DNA from: Perlabentimonas sp046542995
Lineage (GTDB): Bacteria; Bacteroidota; Bacteroidia; Bacteroidales; Tenuifilaceae
Direction: 5' to 3'
DNA length: 64,000 nt
NCBI GenBank assembly: GCA_046542995.1
Contig: JBKHAH010000001.1
Location: 1-64,000, forward strand
Notes under the pieces: model-generated
What the model saw: only the letters and a program-made list of their open reading frames with translations
Told to the model about the DNA's origin: nothing
Databases searched by the model: none
In this document: one piece after another, positions 60,487-64,000 of the stretch
How the letters are laid out: each line of letters opens with the position of its first letter
Position numbering within the stretch: position 1 is the first letter of the stretch
Position numbers and translations under genes: made by a program

Positions 60487-61572
60487 TTGCCGTTGAAAAT
60501 AATTACTCAAATAAAACAGGCATTTTATGTAGTATTCATAGGCCTTATTTTATGTGGTTATACTCAACTGCATGGCAATACATTTAAAAAAAACCATTTG
60601 GAGTTTTTACAAAACCAAATTATTGCACAAGATACAGCATCCACCGTAATTAATCATGAGATGCTTGAAATGTTTAGAGCCTTTAAGGAAAGAGGGGCAA
60701 TATCTGAAAATATATTTGAAAAAATAGTTAATACCCCCGAATACAGATCGACAACAAAATGGAGACAGGTTATTGAAGAGTATCGCGATGCCATTAGGCA
60801 TAACGAGGATCCTCTTGAGCATTCTGAATTTGTTGAATTAGTAGAGCAGGAAGCTAAGTCCATTGAAGAGGTTAGCAAAGATCAGATAACTGAAGAAGAT
60901 TCCGCAGAAATAGACAATGATCAAACCCTTGAAACTGAATCATTGGCCGAAGATCAAGCGCTTAGTAAAACGGAAGAGGGTGAAGAAACAACACCTTTTA
61001 CAAAATCCTCTTCGAAAAGTGTAAGTATTAGTGGTAAACAAGATTTTATTAAATATCATATTCAAATAGCAGCCAGCAGAAAGCCCCTAACAGAAAATGA
61101 ACTAGCTAATATTTATTCTGGCAAGGAGGATATTATGCACTTTAAAGAGGATGATTGGGAAAAATATTACATAAGTGAGTTTACCAGATTTGACAAAGCA
61201 GCAAACGCTAGTAAAAACGTAGGGGTTAGGGATGCTTTTGTAATTGCATTCTGCTTAGGAGAAAAAATTATTGCTTACAGAGCGCGTCATGTCGAGAAGA
61301 TTTTTGCCAGCACCAAATTTGGCAAGTTCCATAACGACCCAAATCCTCAATTCAGGATTCAAATTGCATCAAGTAAAATTCCAATGTCTGAGTGGGAAGC
61401 AAAACGGCTAGGTTTTGAGCCGAGTCACGTTGGTATTATATACGAAAACAAACTGTTTAAATACAGTATACCCGGAGGCAACAGCCTTGAAGAGGCTAAG
61501 GAAATTGCAAAAAGTACGAATATTGACGGGGCTTTTGTTGTTAAGTACAATAAAGGGAAGCAAACTAATTAA
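60487..61572 (+). CDS. Secreted protein with two SPOR-like repeats, first gene of the exopolysaccharide operon
   Basis: The frame has no ATG near the signal peptide; the likely start is TTG at 60487 (361 residues), with the hydrophobic stretch AFYVVFIGLILCGYTQLHG at 12-30. A Glu-rich central linker (about 110-180) separates the start from two similar C-terminal units, YHIQIAASRKPLTENEL (about 191-255) and FRIQIASSKIPMSEWEA (about 288-357), both SPOR-like, which in other proteins bind denuded peptidoglycan. It lies 63 bp upstream of the Wza-type gene and probably anchors or supports the export machinery. Confidence 0.75.
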   Translation: MPLKIITQIKQAFYVVFIGLILCGYTQLHGNTFKKNHLEFLQNQIIAQDTASTVINHEMLEMFRAFKERGAISENIFEKIVNTPEYRSTTKWRQVIEEYRDAIRHNEDPLEHSEFVELVEQEAKSIEEVSKDQITEEDSAEIDNDQTLETESLAEDQALSKTEEGEETTPFTKSSSKSVSISGKQDFIKYHIQIAASRKPLTENELANIYSGKEDIMHFKEDDWEKYYISEFTRFDKAANASKNVGVRDAFVIAFCLGEKIIAYRARHVEKIFASTKFGKFHNDPNPQFRIQIASSKIPMSEWEAKRLGFEPSHVGIIYENKLFKYSIPGGNSLEEAKEIAKSTNIDGAFVVKYNKGKQTN

Positions 61573-61635
61573 TATATATATAGGAGAATAACACAACAAT
61601 TAAGAAAGAATAAAATACACATAACATAAAACAGT

Positions 61636-62427
61636 ATGGATATGAAAGCAAAATTAATTTTACATCGCACAAAAAAGATGATTGGACTCTCTTTTTTGTT
61701 ACTACTACTCTTCTCATCCTGTATAAATCACAAGCGTACAACCATGATCAAGCAGGATGATCGCAAAGCCACAGAGTTCAATATTGATAATCCACGCGAA
61801 ACTGCTTATAAAATTCAAACAGGCGATCAGCTGTTTATTAAAGTACATAGTCTGGATCCAAAAACGAGCCGCTTTTTTCAAAGCGACTTACCCAACCTAA
61901 TGAACGATAACTACCTTTACCTAAACAGCTATACTGTTGATGATGAAGGGTTCATCTCATTCTCTTTTATTGACAAGGTTCATGTTCAAGGTAAAACTAC
62001 CCAAGAAGCACAAAAAAAGGTACAAGAAACCATAAATGAATACTTTAACGAGGTAAATGTAGTATTAAAACTGATAAACTTCCAAGTATCAGTAATGGGT
62101 GAGGTTGACAAACCTGGAACCTATACGATTAACCGTGAGTATGCAAATGTCCTTCAGGCGATTAGTTTAGCTGGTGGTGCTAACGATATTGCAGACATAA
62201 AACAAGTGAAGCTTATCCGACAAACACCCTCTGGTTCTATCGTTAAAATTATTGACATGAGCGAACTTAACCTTCTCTCTAATGAGAATTACCACTTAAT
62301 GCCAAACGACATACTATATCTTGATCCAAGACCTATAAAATCATTCAGATACGGTGAGTTCCCATACTCTCTATTACTATCAATCGCTTCTACCGGAATG
62401 CTTGTTTACACAATATTTTTCAATTAA
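61636..62427 (+). CDS. Wza-type polysaccharide export lipoprotein
   Basis: The 263-residue protein has a lipoprotein signal (LFSSC, Cys29), a Poly_export domain (about 53-145, YKIQTGDQLFIKVHSLDP... TQEAQKKVQETINEYF) and an SLBB domain (about 150-225, FQVSVMGEVDKPGTYTINREYANVLQAISLAGG) and ends in a C-terminal transmembrane helix (SLLLSIASTGMLVYTIFF). It forms the outer-membrane/periplasmic export channel with the Wzz-type inner-membrane partner. The following gene starts 13 bp downstream. Confidence 0.9.
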   Translation: MDMKAKLILHRTKKMIGLSFLLLLLFSSCINHKRTTMIKQDDRKATEFNIDNPRETAYKIQTGDQLFIKVHSLDPKTSRFFQSDLPNLMNDNYLYLNSYTVDDEGFISFSFIDKVHVQGKTTQEAQKKVQETINEYFNEVNVVLKLINFQVSVMGEVDKPGTYTINREYANVLQAISLAGGANDIADIKQVKLIRQTPSGSIVKIIDMSELNLLSNENYHLMPNDILYLDPRPIKSFRYGEFPYSLLLSIASTGMLVYTIFFN

Positions 62428-62440
62428 AGTGTAGGTTTTT

Positions 62441-64000
62441 ATGCAAAATTTTGATGGGTCTTTTGGTGAAGAAACTCTTGATCTAAAAAAATATATCAAG
62501 AAGTACATTCATCTTTGGCCTTGGTTTATTGCAAGCCTACTATTAGCTCTTGTTGCTGCAGCTTGCCATAATCTATATAAAGAGAACACTTATCAAAACT
62601 CGCTTACTCTTCTTATTAAGGAGGAGGGCTCATTGCTTACTCTTGAAGACCAAATAGCAAGCAATCTATTTACCGTATCAAATATTCATCTTCAAAATCA
62701 AATTGGAGTACTTACCAGCAGAACGTTAGCTCGTAAAACATTAAAGTCCCTTAATTTTGCCGTTGAATACCATAAGGATAAAACTTTTGGGAAAAGAGAA
62801 CTTTATCCGAATAGTTTTTTTAAAATTGAGTTCGATTCTTTACACCCACAAGTGGTTAATACACCAATAAAGCTATCAAGAAATAAGGATGGCACATGGA
62901 ATGTAACGACAAGTTTTGATGAGGCTAATCTGCATAACTTTTCATCAGAAAAGAATTTGGGTAAAATTTATGGTGCAAGTATTGATGAGTACATAAAGGC
63001 AGGTAAATGGATAGAAACTGATTCTTTCCGTTTTAAAATTCATGAGAACAAACATAACCTTCCGAAAACAGACGATTCCTTCACGGTAATTTTCAGAGAT
63101 ATTGAATCGCAAACCAGAAAAAACCAAAAACTTCGGGTTGAAGAGATTAGGAACTCCACCATGTTAAAACTGGTAATTGAAGGGAACAACAGGAAGAAGA
63201 ACGAGGTTTTTCTAAACATGCATGCTCAAAAGTTTTTACAAAGAGACCTGAACAAGAAAAACATAAGAGCTCAAAAAACTGTTGATTTTATTGAAGAACA
63301 GCTTTCGCATGTTTCAGAACTCCTTAAGCATTCGGAAAGGAGCCTTGAGGATTTTCGGTCGGAAGAGCAAATTCTTAATATTGATTTCCAATCGCAAAGA
63401 ACCTTTGAGCAGATGGAGAAGCTACAGCAGGAGAAGGCACAGCATATTGTAGAGGAAAAATACTATGATTATCTAGCAAACTACCTTGAACAAGTTGAGG
63501 ACGATGGTTCTGAACTAATCGCTCCCTCATCGCTTGGTGTTGAGGATCCACTGCTTTCGGGGCTTATTAATCAACTGATGCAACTCTACGCTGAACGCTC
63601 CGAAATACTTATTAACTCGAAAAAAGACAATCCGCTACTTTCTAATGTTGAGAGCAGAATAAAACACACAAAAAAGACAATAAAAGAAAGTCTTAAAAGC
63701 ATTCAGCAAGCAAATAGCTTAGCAATATCAAACCTTGATGAAAGGATTGAAAAGGTTTCACAAACAATTAGCCTTATACCCCAATCGCAAAAGCAACTAT
63801 TTAATATTGAAAGGCAGTTTAAGCTTCATGATGCGCTATACACACTTCTTCAAACTAAAAAATCTGAAATTGAGATTTCTAAAGCAGGGTTAACTCCCGT
63901 TCACGAGATTATTGACACCGCTCTGGCATCCGATAGCATTATTATATCTCCAAAAAAGAAGATGACTTATATTATGGCAGTTTTTATAGGATTACTACTG
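62441..64000 (+). CDS. Wzz-type polysaccharide copolymerase/tyrosine autokinase, truncated by the window end
   Basis: The open frame from ATG at 62441 runs to the last base without a stop (520 codons). It starts with DLKKYIKKYIHLWPWFIASLLLALVAAA, a Wzz domain with the first transmembrane helix (about 27-44), continues with a long periplasmic coiled-coil region typical of GNVR-type tyrosine kinases (SVSELLKHSERSLEDF-like helices), and ends at the second helix (KKKMTYIMAVFIGLLL). In Bacteroidota the sequence normally continues into a BY-kinase with Walker A motif; that part is beyond the window. Partner of the Wza-type lipoprotein. Confidence 0.85.
   Translation, partial: MQNFDGSFGEETLDLKKYIKKYIHLWPWFIASLLLALVAAACHNLYKENTYQNSLTLLIKEEGSLLTLEDQIASNLFTVSNIHLQNQIGVLTSRTLARKTLKSLNFAVEYHKDKTFGKRELYPNSFFKIEFDSLHPQVVNTPIKLSRNKDGTWNVTTSFDEANLHNFSSEKNLGKIYGASIDEYIKAGKWIETDSFRFKIHENKHNLPKTDDSFTVIFRDIESQTRKNQKLRVEEIRNSTMLKLVIEGNNRKKNEVFLNMHAQKFLQRDLNKKNIRAQKTVDFIEEQLSHVSELLKHSERSLEDFRSEEQILNIDFQSQRTFEQMEKLQQEKAQHIVEEKYYDYLANYLEQVEDDGSELIAPSSLGVEDPLLSGLINQLMQLYAERSEILINSKKDNPLLSNVESRIKHTKKTIKESLKSIQQANSLAISNLDERIEKVSQTISLIPQSQKQLFNIERQFKLHDALYTLLQTKKSEIEISKAGLTPVHEIIDTALASDSIIISPKKKMTYIMAVFIGLLL

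Overview
The window is an AT-rich chromosomal segment from a member of the Bacteroidota, probably class Bacteroidia in the Marinilabiliales/Bacteroidales area (order is inference). The evidence is a SusC/SusD pair with SusE-type lipoproteins, two secreted proteins ending in type IX secretion (T9SS) sorting domains, a two-component-propeller protein, DUF-type lipoproteins with acidic residues after the lipobox cysteine, and many upstream regions carrying the phylum's promoter element TAnnTTTG, in three cases with TTG 17-20 bp upstream. I saw no rRNA, tRNA, CRISPR array, insertion sequence or prophage.

Layout. 8-4509: a propeller-sensor/PP2C phosphatase and sucD (minus strand). 4778-8843: glycerol cluster with a DeoR-type regulator divergent from glpD-glpK. 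8880-15857: a GT51 transglycosylase with a large N-terminal region, a metallophosphatase, a MacB-like permease, a LuxC-type acyl-CoA reductase, a pRiA4b ORF-3-like protein and miaA, plus a structured intergenic region that may encode a 46-residue membrane peptide. 15898-41907: a starch/maltose utilisation locus. 42021-49601: PagL-like and DUF2807 proteins, then a minus-strand run of DUF6263, DUF3108, a small membrane protein, DUF368, phosphosulfolactate synthase and a TPR protein. 49756-58303: a DHOD-like protein, dapA, a DUF6913-like protein, ligA, a RelA-type RSH protein and tryptophanase. 58605-60095: an M28 peptidase. 60487 to the window end: the start of an exopolysaccharide operon (SPOR-like protein, Wza-type export lipoprotein, truncated Wzz-type protein).

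Starch model (inference from domains and signals). A T9SS-secreted GH13 amylase, helped by a non-catalytic T9SS glycan-binding protein and surface lipoproteins, cuts starch outside the cell. SusC/SusD import the oligosaccharides. A soluble neopullulanase-like GH13 and a GH13 lipoprotein degrade them in the periplasm. An MFS transporter carries maltose across the inner membrane and a GH65 phosphorylase splits it. A LacI-family regulator lies between the transporter/phosphorylase unit and the susC operon; candidate sites of the AAnCGnTT form occur upstream of both. Beta-phosphoglucomutase, expected beside GH65, is not in the window.

The observations most worth a second look are the LacI-type sites with an exact 12-bp tandem repeat, the N-terminal domain shared by a small secreted protein and the amylase, the degenerate hydrolase site of the RelA-type protein, the palindrome between tryptophanase and the peptidase, the nested inverted repeats at 13055-13195, and an operator-like inverted repeat at the phosphosulfolactate synthase promoter. 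None of these alone proves a new system.
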